Part shown: positions 52,950 to 61,888 of the stretch, in pieces | Numbering within the stretch: position 1 is the first letter of the stretch | How the letters are laid out: every line of letters starts with the position of its first letter | Source: Promethearchaeota archaeon | GTDB taxonomy: Archaea; Asgardarchaeota; Lokiarchaeia; Sigyniarchaeales; SOKP01 | Direction of reading: 5' to 3' | DNA length: 64,000 bases | NCBI GenBank assembly: GCA_019058445.1 | Contig: JAHPZA010000006.1 | Span: 893,063-957,062 of the forward strand | Notes under the pieces: generated by a model | Seen by the model: only the letters and a program-made list of their open reading frames with translations | Told to the model about the DNA's origin: nothing | Databases searched by the model: none | Position numbers and translations under genes: made by a program

Positions 52950-53762
52950 TTAAGCATTTTGTTCTTGCCTATAGACCGGCGTAATTTTAGAAGTAAATTC
53001 TTCAAGAGTATAAGGGAATTCATCCTCACTTGAAATTTTTCCTAATTCAATTAAAATCTGCCTTGCTAAAAGCCAAAAAGCGACACCTAAAGCCTTTTTT
53101 CCCCTATTATTCGCAGGAATAGCAAGATCTATCCCTGCAAGAACGTCGTCTGTATCAAATAAAGAGACTACAGGTATTCGAGCTAATTGGGCCTCTCTAA
53201 GAATAACTTTGTCGGCATGAGGATCAACAATAACAACACAAGCAACGTCTTTCTGGTATGTATCAATTATAGGATTTGTAAGACTACCAGGAATAAATCG
53301 TTCGATAATTGCTTTACAGCCAAGAGCTTCGCAAAATTTCAAAACAGGTTCTTTGCCATAACGTCGAACAGATGCAACAATTACTCGATCACTTCCCTCT
53401 TCAACATATTTGCTCAGAAATTTGGCTGCTATCTTTATTCGTTCATCGGTTTGTGTAAGATCTATTACATATAATCCATAATTGGTCTGTCGATAGATAA
53501 AACGTCTGGCATCACCAGATAAGAGTTTAGTTCCTATATGAATCCCACAACTCAAATAGAGCTGCTTTTGTTCTTCATCTTTATCTATTATTTTTTCTTT
53601 TTCCTCTATCTCTGTTTTAAAATCCTCAGTATCAAGTAAATCAAGTTCCTCTTCTAAGTCTAAATCTTCTTCGAAGTCTACTTCGAAATCAATATCGACT
53701 AAGTCTTTGTCCTCGATTTCCACGTTATCTGTTTCTTCAGTCTTTTTCTTCTTTTTAGCCAA
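52950..53762 (-). CDS. rpsB: Ribosomal protein uS2, archaeal type, with acidic N-terminal extension
   Basis: A 270-residue small-subunit protein. The core from about residue 65 onward is archaeal/eukaryotic uS2: HIGTKLLSGDARRFIYRQTN, GLYVIDLTQTDERI, FIPGSLTNP, IVDPHADKVILREAQLARIP and IPANNRGKKALGVAFWLLAR. The first 65 residues are unusual: a short Lys-rich start (MAKKKKK) followed by a strongly acidic tract made mainly of Asp and Glu (for example DFEVDFEEDLDLEEELDLLD). Known archaeal uS2 proteins are about 200-230 residues, so this part is extra. No ribosomal neighbour genes of the usual uS2 operon are adjacent. Confidence 0.93.
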   Translation of the reverse strand: MAKKKKKTEETDNVEIEDKDLVDIDFEVDFEEDLDLEEELDLLDTEDFKTEIEEKEKIIDKDEEQKQLYLSCGIHIGTKLLSGDARRFIYRQTNYGLYVIDLTQTDERIKIAAKFLSKYVEEGSDRVIVASVRRYGKEPVLKFCEALGCKAIIERFIPGSLTNPIIDTYQKDVACVVIVDPHADKVILREAQLARIPVVSLFDTDDVLAGIDLAIPANNRGKKALGVAFWLLARQILIELGKISSEDEFPYTLEEFTSKITPVYRQEQNA

Positions 53763-54047
53763 TCTACTTCATTCCATAATAATTCTTATATGAATAAATT
53801 AAGAAATTTAGCATAATTTTAATATTTTATTAAAACGACTTTCTATCCATTCTTTTACCCTTTTATTGTCAAGCATAATGTAAGCTTTTCATGAATTTTT
53901 CAGTCCTCGCAATAATACAAAGATACAAAGGAAGATTTATTGACTAATAGATAAATAATAAGTATAGTTAAAATGTATTAAAAAAAAAGAAAGAGGTTAG
54001 TTATTAAATATGAAATAAAAAATACTTTAGCTATATTATTCAGATTA

Positions 54048-54356
54048 TTAAGCAGTAGGTTTTATTCCAAAGAAGTAGTACATAAAAGAGAATGTCATTG
54101 CAACCATTACTACTATAAACATAAGTATTATTACCGCATAATCGTATTTTGTTACATTTTGTTGTCTACCCAATCTTGCATTCATATACCACACAATTGG
54201 TGCAATAAACGATAAAACAAAAACAACCATCACAGTACCAAACATATCGCTATGGTTTTCGAGAATAAGATATATTACAGCAACTCCAAATCCTAATACG
54301 GCTCCTAACTTAATAATTACATCAAAAATTGTCCTTTGAGTATCAGATAAAGCCAT
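54048..54356 (-). CDS. Small membrane protein with three helices
   Basis: A 102-residue protein with transmembrane helices at about residues 12-31, 37-57 and 72-95, and a short basic loop (NARLGRQQNVTKYD) between the second and third. No family is recognised. The frame also opens at GTG 54365, but the ATG at 54356 has GGGTGA five bases upstream. It lies about 285 bp upstream of uS2 in the same orientation, and the spacer 53763-54047 shows no gene. Confidence 0.65.
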   Translation of the reverse strand: MALSDTQRTIFDVIIKLGAVLGFGVAVIYLILENHSDMFGTVMVVFVLSFIAPIVWYMNARLGRQQNVTKYDYAVIILMFIVVMVAMTFSFMYYFFGIKPTA

Positions 54357-54519
54357 ACTTTTCACCCTATTTTTTTTGAATAATATATTAAAATATTCAT
54401 TTTCCGATATTTATACTTTTTTGTTAAAACGGTATTAAAATTAAGTATTTTATTAACTGAACTTGAGTATTATATCATTAAATTTAAAAAATCTTAATCA
54501 ATCCCGCGTTAAAATTTAA

Positions 54520-54633
54520 ATGGTGGAGGAAAGGAATCAAGCTAAAGTTGTCGGATCGAAAGCTTATTTTAGATCTTTAATAGTTATCCTTATTTTTGTA
54601 GCGATTTTAGACAAATTAATAGAAATTTTATAG
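54520..54633 (+). CDS. Possible 37-residue single-helix membrane protein
   Basis: A short open frame, MVEERNQAKVV at the start, then one hydrophobic helix (SLIVILIFVAIL) and a charged end. The layout, a polar N-terminus and one C-terminal helix, resembles tail-anchored peptides such as Sec61-beta, but no diagnostic Sec61-beta or SecE residues are seen. It lies on the same strand as the membrane protein at 54744. No ribosome binding site is present, so it would be leaderless. Confidence 0.35.
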   Translation: MVEERNQAKVVGSKAYFRSLIVILIFVAILDKLIEIL

Positions 54634-54743
54634 AAATTTTTAATAGATTGCATACTAAAATTATTTATAAAAACTTTTTAATTAATAAATTAAAAAGAGA
54701 TATTTTTAACGAAATATTTATTCTAATATCGAATGGTGGTTTT

Positions 54744-55232
54744 GTGGCAAATGTTAGGTTTATAGTGTCTGTGGTTGTAGGTATTTCTCTGAGTTTTATC
54801 TCCGTTGCTCTATTTACGAAATGGGAGAGTCTATATCAACTTGAAAGTATTTTTGAATCAAGTTTTTTAAGAGGGTTGGCAATGCTCTTAGGGACTAATT
54901 TTAGTTTTAATATTATTGCCTTTTTAACCAAGGGAGAATGGGCTATTACTTACTTTTTAGCACCAGCGTTATTAGCTTGGATTTTTGTAGGGTATATAGT
55001 AGGTACAATTCAGAAAGGGGCAAGAAATGGTGTTATTTCAGGATTGTTAGCATGGGTAATTGTACTTCTTATATGGATACTTATCTCGATTATAGCAGGG
55101 GAAGATTTAATGGCATTTTTTCAAGGAAACCAGTTATTTATGACCTTAGGAGGAATTGGAGGCTCCGCTCTTGGAGTCTCTTTAAGTAGTGCGGCAGGAG
55201 GATATATATCCGGACCAGCAGAAGAGTATTAA
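54744..55232 (+). CDS. Four-helix membrane protein, glycine-rich C-terminus
   Basis: A 162-residue polytopic protein. Helices fall at about residues 5-23, 38-60, 68-90 and 98-116, followed by a Gly/Ser/Ala-rich segment (GGIGGSALGVSLSSAAGG) that may form a fifth helix. The frame could begin at ATG 54648, but the extra residues are polar and Lys-rich. The GTG at 54744 has GGTGG four bases upstream, so I choose it. No named family was recognised. The next 228 bp (55233-55460) hold no gene. Confidence 0.65.
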   Translation: MANVRFIVSVVVGISLSFISVALFTKWESLYQLESIFESSFLRGLAMLLGTNFSFNIIAFLTKGEWAITYFLAPALLAWIFVGYIVGTIQKGARNGVISGLLAWVIVLLIWILISIIAGEDLMAFFQGNQLFMTLGGIGGSALGVSLSSAAGGYISGPAEEY

Positions 55233-55460
55233 GGTTTACAGAAAAGACATTTTTTAATTTCTTTATTTTTTATTACTCTAAAAACGAAGAACAGAATCTT
55301 TCTAAAAAATACAATATTATAGATCAACAGTGTTCCCTTTCTTCAAAAAATTAAATATTAATAAATTAATAAAACAAGGAGCGAACTATAAAATAAATAA
55401 TTGAATTTTACATTTTTTAATAGCTAAAACTTAAACTTAATACTTAATTTATAGATTATA

Positions 55461-56012
55461 ATGGTAAAGGTAAAGGAAGAAGACCTAGCCTTAATTTTAC
55501 CGGATCGGGAGTTTGCCTTAGATTTATTAAGAAGATTAAAGGTTCCGTATTCTGTTCGGCGTCATTCTATTAAAGTTGCAGAAAAAGCTATAGAAATAGC
55601 AAATAAAATTAAAAAAGCAAAGGTAAATATAAATTTAGTTGAGGTTGGTGCTTTATTGCATGATATTGGGAGATCAAAGACTCATGGATTTAAACATGCC
55701 TTAATTGGAGGGAAGATTCTTAGGGCAAGAGGCTTTCCACAGGAGTTAGCAAGGATCTGTGAAACTCATATTTTAGGGGGGTTGGATGAAGAGGACGCCC
55801 AATCAGTTGACCTTCCCGTTAAAAATTACCTTCCCTTAACTTTGGAAGAAAAAATTATATGCTTAGCTGATAAACTTTTAGCGGGAAGACGACCAGTTAG
55901 TTTAAAAAATAGGTTTGAAATTTGGTTCAATAAGTATGGGAAAACCAAAATTTTGATTAAAGCGAATAAAAGAGTTGAAGAAATTCAAAAAGAAATAGAA
56001 AGTTTAATGTAA
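55461..56012 (+). CDS. HD-domain protein, archaeal HDIG type (TIGR00295-like)
   Basis: A 183-residue metal-dependent phosphohydrolase-type protein. HD residues are His35 (RRHSIKVA), His67-Asp68 (GALLHDIGRSKTHGFKH), and a late Asp in CLADKLLAGRRPV. The size and the motifs HDIGRS and THILGG fit the archaeal HDIG family described as TIGR00295. Its substrate is unknown; HD proteins often cleave nucleotides or cyclic nucleotides. It is convergent with the LeuD-type gene, 5 bp apart. Confidence 0.87.
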   Translation: MVKVKEEDLALILPDREFALDLLRRLKVPYSVRRHSIKVAEKAIEIANKIKKAKVNINLVEVGALLHDIGRSKTHGFKHALIGGKILRARGFPQELARICETHILGGLDEEDAQSVDLPVKNYLPLTLEEKIICLADKLLAGRRPVSLKNRFEIWFNKYGKTKILIKANKRVEEIQKEIESLM

Positions 56013-56017
56013 AGAAA

Positions 56018-56518
56018 TTATCCTTTCAGTGTTTTCTTTAATTGATTTAAAATTCCACCTTCTTCTAGAATTTTTGTTAAGAAATTCGGTAGCTTTTCAA
56101 ATTCGATTTTTACTCCCTTAGTTTTGTTAGTTATGACCCCTTCATTAAGGGAGATTTCTAAGTTATCGCCTTTTGAAAAAATACTCTCATTCCAAGATAC
56201 AATAATTCCTGGGATACCTAGATTTATTAAGTTCCTAAAATAGATTCTGGCAAATGATTTGGCGATAATTGCCTTTATTCCAAGGACTTTAAAGACATAT
56301 ACCGCTTCTTCGCGAGAACTGCCAGTTCCAAAATTATCACCAGCAATGATGATATTTCCTTGGGCACTATTTTTTGCGAAAGTTGGATCTATAAATTCTA
56401 AAGTACATTTCGCCATCTCATCTACATCCCTCATTGTTAGAGTATGACTTGGGACGATATCATCAGTATTAATATCATCCCCTAAAATATAAGCAAATCC
56501 ATCAATTTTTTCTATCAA
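56018..56518 (-). CDS. Isopropylmalate/homoaconitate-type dehydratase, small subunit
   Basis: A 166-residue swivel-domain subunit (LeuD/HacB-like). Signature: GDNFGTGSSREEAVYVFKVL and FARIYFRNLINLGIPG. The substrate-specificity loop, YLRT in isopropylmalate and YLVY-like in homoaconitate enzymes of methanogens, reads THTLTM-like here (IVPSHTLTMRDVDE), so the substrate cannot be inferred. It starts with TTG at 56518, right after the large-subunit stop, with GGAGGT seven bases upstream. It forms the enzyme with the large subunit encoded directly before it. Candidate reactions are isomerisation of isopropylmalate, homocitrate or citramalate-type acids. Confidence 0.88.
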   Translation of the reverse strand: MIEKIDGFAYILGDDINTDDIVPSHTLTMRDVDEMAKCTLEFIDPTFAKNSAQGNIIIAGDNFGTGSSREEAVYVFKVLGIKAIIAKSFARIYFRNLINLGIPGIIVSWNESIFSKGDNLEISLNEGVITNKTKGVKIEFEKLPNFLTKILEEGGILNQLKKTLKG

Positions 56519-57784
56519 TTATAACACCTCCCTTGGATCGGCTATTCTACCTTTAAGAGCTGATGCTGCTACTACCGCGGGTGAGGCCAAATACACTTCC
56601 GAAGTTGGATCACCCATTCTTCCTTTAAAATTACGGTTAGTACTACTGATGCAAACTTCTTCACTGCCTAAAACTCCCAGATGCCCTCCTATACAAGGAC
56701 CACATGTACAATTTCCCACAACCGCTCCTGCACTCAAGAAAATCTCCATAAGTCCTTCTCGGAGAGCTTCCATATATATTTCTTTTGATGCAGGAATAAT
56801 TATTAGTCTTGTATTGGGATCTATATTATTTCCTTTAAGAATTTTAGCCGCTATACGTAGATCCTCCATCCTTCCATTAGTACAGCTTCCTAAAAACGCT
56901 TGATCTATTTCAATTCCTTCAACTTCTTCAATTCCAGCTATATTTCCCGGATTAGATGGTTTCGCAACTACGGGGGTAATTTCAGACAGATTATATTCTA
57001 GGGTATTCTCATAGTTGGCATCATTATCAGGAGTTACTAACTTATAAGGTTCTTTTGTGCGATTCACTAACCATGTTTCCAATTTATTATCTGGTTGGAA
57101 TATCCCAAATTTAGCACCAGCTTCAACAACCATATTTGAAATAGTCATTCTCCCATCGATTGAAAGATTTTTAGCCCCTTGCCCGTGAAATTCTAAAGAT
57201 TTGTAAATGGCTCCTTTTGTGGAAATATTTCCTATTAAAGTTAATATAAAATCCTTTGACATCACACCTTTATTAAATTTTCCAGACATAATTATTTGAA
57301 ATGATTCAGGAACTCTAAACCAGAGTTTCCCAGTGGCAAAAACTACAGAAACATCTGTAGCGCCAATACCCGTTGCTAAACAATTAAATGCGCCATATGT
57401 AGTAGTATGGCTATCAGAGCCAACAATTAACATCCCTGGTCGAGAAAAACCCATTTCAGGTAATACCTGATGACAAATCCCTTTATCCAGTTGATATCCA
57501 AAATTATGAATGAATTTATATTTTTCAGCAAACTTTCTACAATCTTGATGCATTTGAGCTGCAGAGATTGTAGGGGCGGGAACCCAATGATCTAGTATAA
57601 AAAATATTTTATTTGGGTCCCATACATAATCAATTTCAAGTTTTTCATACTCCTTGTGAATCCTTCCGCCTAATTGTTCATGAACCATTATTAAATCTAT
57701 ATTGCAATCGATAAACTGTCCAGGTGAAATACTTTTAAGGTTAGAGTGATTGATTAAAATTTTTTCAGCAATAGTATATCCCAT
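56519..57784 (-). CDS. Isopropylmalate/homoaconitate-type dehydratase, large subunit
   Basis: A 421-residue aconitase-family large subunit (LeuC/HacA-like). The [4Fe-4S] ligands are in FLGSCTNGRMEDL and CTCGPCIGGHLGVLG. Other motifs are PGMLIVGSDSHTTTYGAFNCLATGIGATDV and TNRNFKGRMGDPTSEVYLASP. The frame extends to GTG 57796; the ATG at 57784 gives the usual start MGYTIAEKIL. It precedes the small subunit with no gap. It dehydrates and rehydrates a hydroxy tri- or dicarboxylic acid in amino acid or cofactor synthesis; the leucine pathway is the default reading. Confidence 0.9.
   Translation of the reverse strand: MGYTIAEKILINHSNLKSISPGQFIDCNIDLIMVHEQLGGRIHKEYEKLEIDYVWDPNKIFFILDHWVPAPTISAAQMHQDCRKFAEKYKFIHNFGYQLDKGICHQVLPEMGFSRPGMLIVGSDSHTTTYGAFNCLATGIGATDVSVVFATGKLWFRVPESFQIIMSGKFNKGVMSKDFILTLIGNISTKGAIYKSLEFHGQGAKNLSIDGRMTISNMVVEAGAKFGIFQPDNKLETWLVNRTKEPYKLVTPDNDANYENTLEYNLSEITPVVAKPSNPGNIAGIEEVEGIEIDQAFLGSCTNGRMEDLRIAAKILKGNNIDPNTRLIIIPASKEIYMEALREGLMEIFLSAGAVVGNCTCGPCIGGHLGVLGSEEVCISSTNRNFKGRMGDPTSEVYLASPAVVAASALKGRIADPREVL
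56526..56531 (-). promoter_or_regulatory. Shine-Dalgarno site for the small dehydratase subunit TTG start
   Basis: GGAGGT on the minus strand inside the last codons of the large-subunit gene, 7 bases before TTG 56518. Same arrangement as at the E1 alpha/beta junction. Confidence 0.7.
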
Positions 57785-57816
57785 AGTAATTTTCACAGCT
57801 TTATTTTTTATTTAAA

Positions 57817-59106
57817 TTAAATTTTATAATCATTATCAATCATTATAATTACTTTTTTTGCAATTTTACATGCCTCAAATAATATCTGAGGATCTACCTT
57901 ATCATATGTATCATCTTTGGTATGTGTATATCTCGCTGAAGCTTTTGTAACGATATCAATAGCTTCATATCCTCTTATATGGAAAGGTACACTGTCAGTA
58001 TGCGCCCCTGTTGTTAGATGAAATCCTGAAATGTTTATATTTTCTTCACTTGCAGCTTTTTCCAAATAAGTGCTTAAAACCGGAGCGATTGGTTTTCGAG
58101 GATATACTCCATAAGATTTCATATATTCTACTCTATTTCTCTTATGTCCTGCCAAAGATACCATATCAAAATTTAGTTGATACACTTTATCTTTCATAAA
58201 AAGACTATCATGGTTATTAACAAATATTCTGGAGCCCATTGTTCCTAACTCTTCGGCTGAAAATTGACAAAACCAGAGATTAAAATTCTTCAATTTGTGA
58301 TCTTTGAAATATGAACTTAATTCAAAAACAATAGCCATTCCAGAGGCATTATCCAGAGCTCCGAGTGATTTATTATGAGTAGTAAGAAACATTAACATAA
58401 TATTTGAGGAAGAAACTAAAGCTGTTAGGATCCAGAGTGAAATGTTCAATAATAGATATATAGTTTCAATATGTGAAATTTGCTCTAAAACAAAAGGAAA
58501 AAACATTCTTAATATTTGAAAAATGACAAATGTTATATACACTATACCTAATAATACCCCTCCGTTCAACCAAATCCTATAAGCTAATATCCTCCAAAGG
58601 GTTTTAAAAGTTTGTGATTTAGAGTCAATATGGGCTGAGACTAATATATTTCCAGCTTGTTTTTCAGGAAGAGATTGAGCAGGAATTTTAACAAATACGT
58701 TGGTAGCGTTAAGTGTTGAGCCATAGTATTTTCCCCAAAATCCAGGGATCTCGGGATGTTTTAAACCTCTTAATATTAAAGCAACCAATAAGGACATACC
58801 GCCAATTAAACCAAAAGCAATAAAAGGATTTATATAGGTAAATAACACGAGAATTAGCATAAAGGTTAAGCTAATAACCATAATTAAATTAATGAGGGTT
58901 GTAGAGTAAAAATCAGAGAATTCAAAAGGTTCACTTTTAATTTGACTATCATTAAATCCAATTTCTTTAAAAACATGTATTGTATCCTCTACTGCCTTCT
59001 GTTCCCCCTCAGTTCCAGCTAACCTGGGAAAGCTAAATCTTTTTACGTAATTATACAATCGTACTTTATCAAAAATTTCCAAGTTAGGGGAAGTTTTTTT
59101 TGCCAC
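57817..59106 (-). CDS. M28-family zinc peptidase with inserted transmembrane helices (third paralogue)
   Basis: A 429-residue membrane M28 peptidase of the same plan as 30567 and 34073: FPRLAGTEGEQ near residue 26, two helices, AHIDSKSQTF with the first His, two to three helices, ALDNASG with the bridging Asp, SAEELGTMGSR with Glu pair, NFDMVSL and a final His in YTHTKDDTYDKVD. It is longer, with extra residues at the N-terminus and before the final motif. It starts at ATG 59106 and is the next gene upstream of the dehydratase large subunit on the same strand, but likely has its own role. Confidence 0.85.
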   Translation of the reverse strand: MAKKTSPNLEIFDKVRLYNYVKRFSFPRLAGTEGEQKAVEDTIHVFKEIGFNDSQIKSEPFEFSDFYSTTLINLIMVISLTFMLILVLFTYINPFIAFGLIGGMSLLVALILRGLKHPEIPGFWGKYYGSTLNATNVFVKIPAQSLPEKQAGNILVSAHIDSKSQTFKTLWRILAYRIWLNGGVLLGIVYITFVIFQILRMFFPFVLEQISHIETIYLLLNISLWILTALVSSSNIMLMFLTTHNKSLGALDNASGMAIVFELSSYFKDHKLKNFNLWFCQFSAEELGTMGSRIFVNNHDSLFMKDKVYQLNFDMVSLAGHKRNRVEYMKSYGVYPRKPIAPVLSTYLEKAASEENINISGFHLTTGAHTDSVPFHIRGYEAIDIVTKASARYTHTKDDTYDKVDPQILFEACKIAKKVIIMIDNDYKI

Positions 59107-59177
59107 TTTGACTCTAAAATTAATTAATTTATCTGTAATCTTTCTATAAATTTAGTTTAATTCTACAAATTAATTTT

Positions 59178-59777
59178 TTATTCTAATATTTTATCAGTTA
59201 CTATTTTTTGAATTTTTTCTTGAACTATTTCTATGATTTCATCCGAATTAACTACATAATAACCTTTTTGTTCTGCTCTTTTAAGGTATAGTTCCCTTAC
59301 CTTATCTAAAAACGTTGTATCTTCAAATTTTTCAAGATTTTCTTGAGTTTTTCTCGCGAGTGAAACTTTAGGATTTATATCCAAAATTATTGTCAGATCT
59401 GGTTCAACAGCAAATTTATTTATTTCTTTTACCCATTCGATTGATATTTCATCAGATTGAACTGATTGATATACTATAGAACTCTCAATATAACGATCTG
59501 AAATAATAATAAAACCCTCATCTAATTTGCTCTTGATTTCGTTATAATAATGTAGACTTCTATCTGCTGCAAATAAAAGGGCATCAGTACAAGGGGGAAT
59601 TTTTTTATCTTTTAGAAATTTTCTTAATAGCACCCCTATCTCACTGTTTGAGGGTTCTTGAGTTAAATGGATGGATAACCCTTCACCTTCTAAATATCCA
59701 GCAAGTAAACTACTATGGGTGGTTGTACCTGCTCCATCAATCCCATCGATTACAATAAAAAATGATTTATTCTTCAA
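59178..59777 (-). CDS. tmk: Thymidylate kinase
   Basis: A 199-residue dTMP kinase. The P-loop is GIDGAGTTT (residues 12-20). LTQEPSNSEIG is the dTMP-contact loop (usually REP). DALLFAADRSLH and IISDRYIESSIVYQS are the DRY-type motifs. The lid follows in IILDINPKVSLARK. Length and motifs are typical. It phosphorylates dTMP in nucleotide synthesis. The E-P-S variation of the canonical E-P-G loop is mild. Confidence 0.92.
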   Translation of the reverse strand: MKNKSFFIVIDGIDGAGTTTHSSLLAGYLEGEGLSIHLTQEPSNSEIGVLLRKFLKDKKIPPCTDALLFAADRSLHYYNEIKSKLDEGFIIISDRYIESSIVYQSVQSDEISIEWVKEINKFAVEPDLTIILDINPKVSLARKTQENLEKFEDTTFLDKVRELYLKRAEQKGYYVVNSDEIIEIVQEKIQKIVTDKILE

Positions 59778-59990
59778 GCCAATTCAAAATTAATAGTTTT
59801 ATAATGATAAAAAATTTAATGAAAATACGTTCTCTTTTAAGATATATTACGTTTTATTTTAAATAAAGATGCTTTAACTTGTTATTAAGGGGGTAGATCT
59901 CTTAAAGAATAAAATTATAAAATAAACTTGTTTTTATTATCATAATATTTACATGATTTTATTCAGATATAGAAAAAAGGTTAATTAATT

Positions 59991-60371
59991 ATGTCATCAT
60001 CAACCCCAATAGGGTATTGTGAGCACTGTAAACAAAATGTACTACTCACCCGGCAAGAAATTGATACTTGGTTAGCTATTATCCTTTTGATATTCACCGC
60101 AGGATTAGGTCTGATCATCTATCTAATTATTTATTATAGGAGACCAAGAAACCGATGTATTCATTGCGGAACTGAAGTACATTCTTTTTTAGAAAACCAA
60201 ACACTACCTCCAAAACAAGTATCATATCAACAGCAGGAAAAAAAGAAAGTTTTACCAGTTGAGATAGTAAAGGGAGAGCAAGCCAACTATTGCCCTTTAT
60301 GTGGTGCCAATTTGGATGAAAAAAACCAAAATTTTTGTCCTAGTTGTGGAAGCAAAATTTTAGATCTTTAA
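59991..60371 (+). CDS. Zinc-ribbon membrane protein
   Basis: A 126-residue protein: an N-terminal Cys pair (GYCEHCKQN), two closely spaced hydrophobic segments forming a helical hairpin (LAIILLIFTAGLGLIIYLIIYY), a second pair (RCIHCGTE), and a C-terminal zinc ribbon CPLCGANLDEKNQNFCPSCG. It resembles the 60497 product in layout. Function unknown; such zinc-ribbon/transmembrane proteins are numerous in Asgard-type genomes (inference from memory). A 213-bp spacer without features separates it from tmk. Confidence 0.78.
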   Translation: MSSSTPIGYCEHCKQNVLLTRQEIDTWLAIILLIFTAGLGLIIYLIIYYRRPRNRCIHCGTEVHSFLENQTLPPKQVSYQQQEKKKVLPVEIVKGEQANYCPLCGANLDEKNQNFCPSCGSKILDL

Positions 60372-60511
60372 AAAGTTTTTTATCCCTTTAGTTCAAATAG
60401 ACAAAGATCGGACTCTAAATTATTCTAATATTACTGTTTCTAATTTTAAATTAATGATGATATTAGAAAAGAATAAGAAAATTTGGAGGTAAAATAATGT
60501 CAATGATGTAT
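60370..60511 (+). repeat. Donor copy A: 5' leader and first five codons duplicated at 61762
   Basis: This block, from the spacer upstream of the 60497 gene through its codons MSMMY, recurs with a few changes at about 61762-61903. The match includes the ribosome binding site aatttggaggtaaaataatg. It ends exactly where the chimeric gene switches to copy B. Confidence 0.8.
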
Positions 60512-60859
60512 TGCCCAAGTTGTGAGAAAAATACGCTTACAAAGCGAGAAGATTTTAGTTTTTTATTAGCATTTCTTTTGGCGTTTACAGGACTTGGACT
60601 GGTAATTTATATTTTATATCATATAGATAAGAAAAAAGACCGTTGTATTTATTGTGAAACAAAATGTTTACCAAAACAACTGAACGATCATAAAAATACT
60701 ACAACTTCCCATATACAAAATATATCTGCTAATAATTCACTTGAATTTATACCAAAAGAACTCGAAAAAACCAAAATTAATTTTTGTCATAATTGTGGGG
60801 TAGAAATTGATCGAGAGGGAATGAACTACTGTGCTTTATGCGGTAGTAGCATAGATTAA
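60497..60859 (+). CDS. Zinc-ribbon membrane protein (paralogue)
   Basis: A 120-residue protein with the same plan as the 59991 product: CPSCEKN at the N-terminus, an apolar hairpin (FLLAFLLAFTGLGLVIYILYHI), CIYCETK, and a C-terminal zinc ribbon CHNCGVEIDREGMNYCALCG. A GGAGGT lies six bases before ATG. Its leader and first five codons were copied further downstream to make the 61889 gene. Function unknown. Confidence 0.78.
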   Translation: MSMMYCPSCEKNTLTKREDFSFLLAFLLAFTGLGLVIYILYHIDKKKDRCIYCETKCLPKQLNDHKNTTTSHIQNISANNSLEFIPKELEKTKINFCHNCGVEIDREGMNYCALCGSSID

Positions 60860-61063
60860 TCTTTTTTTTACTCTTTTTTTTTAAATTTTTTTTTTTAGCT
60901 TTAAAATTACTTCTAATATCGTAAGCTTGTTTTATAGAAAAGGAAAGCTAAATTCAAAATCAATAAAAAATGGACTCCGATTCTCATATATTATACCTTT
61001 CGCTATAAGTATTAAACATAAGTTATTATTTTATTCAAAAAAAAAATAAAGAGTGTTTTAAAA

Positions 61064-61672
61064 ATGAGTCAAGGAGTTATAACAAATTATAAAAATGAGG
61101 TAATAAGCCAAAATCAAGCGAAACCCCCTGTACAACTAAATGGTTTTGCAAAACTATTTTCACGTATCCCGACTACTCTTCATGCATTTTTATATTTCTC
61201 AGTTATGGGTCTATTAACATTAATTTGGGCTCTCAGAGTAAGTAGAACTGGATTAAGATTTTTTTGGCCCATGTTCCCAATGTTCGGTTGGGGCTTTGCA
61301 TGTGGGTGGCATATCGTATTATATTTTTCTTATAATAATAAAATCCAATTCCTTTCGAAAATCAGAGAACGACCTTATTTTGGTGCGTTTTTCATTACTC
61401 ATGCTTGGTTTTATATCTCAGTAAGTAGCTTTCTGATTGTAATCAATGTATTATTTAGTCGGTTTCCTTGGAGCGCATTTGCCATAATTGGATGGGGTAT
61501 AGCCTTTGGCTTTCATTTAATTATCGCTTCCTTAATGGAACCTCAAAATAAACCACAAGTAAAACCAATCCAAACAGAAGAAGTTCATTATTGTTCTAAA
61601 TGTGGAGCAAATTTCACAGATAGACCTGATGTTAACTTTTGCGCGTTATGTGGTAACAAATTAGATGAATAA
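61064..61672 (+). CDS. 2TM-domain-type membrane protein with C-terminal zinc ribbon
   Basis: A 202-residue protein. Two copies of a two-helix unit are visible: FLYFSVMGLLTLIWALRVSR with FFWPMFPMFGWGFACGWHIV, and FFITHAWFYISVSSFLIVIN with FPWSAFAIIGWGIAFGFHLI. The repeated FPMFGWG/FAIIGWG-plus-GxHxx endings match the 2TM domain. A linker leads to a zinc ribbon CSKCGANFTDRPDVNFCALCG. The function is unknown; similar 2TM domains occur in sensor proteins. Codons 148-202 were duplicated into the 61889 gene. Confidence 0.8.
   Translation: MSQGVITNYKNEVISQNQAKPPVQLNGFAKLFSRIPTTLHAFLYFSVMGLLTLIWALRVSRTGLRFFWPMFPMFGWGFACGWHIVLYFSYNNKIQFLSKIRERPYFGAFFITHAWFYISVSSFLIVINVLFSRFPWSAFAIIGWGIAFGFHLIIASLMEPQNKPQVKPIQTEEVHYCSKCGANFTDRPDVNFCALCGNKLDE
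61505..61672 (+). repeat. Donor copy B: 3' part duplicated at 61904-62071
   Basis: These last 56 codons including the stop recur with about one change in ten bases at 61904-62071, in the same reading frame. Together with copy A this explains the whole chimeric gene. Confidence 0.85.
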
Positions 61673-61888
61673 GTTAAATTTTACTATTTTTTTCTTTATT
61701 TTTTGCTAATTTTTCCCGACTTGAGATTTTCCTAATTATGGAAATAAAATTTAAGATTTTCAAAAAGGTTCTTATCCTATAGGCTCAAATAGACAAAGAT
61801 CGGACTCTAAATTATTCTAATAGTACTGTTTCTAATTTTAAATTAAAGATGATCTTAGAAAAGAATAAGAAAATTTGGAGGTAAAATA

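Noticed and set aside
54520..54633. Sec61-beta or SecE assignment for the 37-residue ORF
   Set aside because: The size and layout are suggestive, but no diagnostic residues of either protein are visible.
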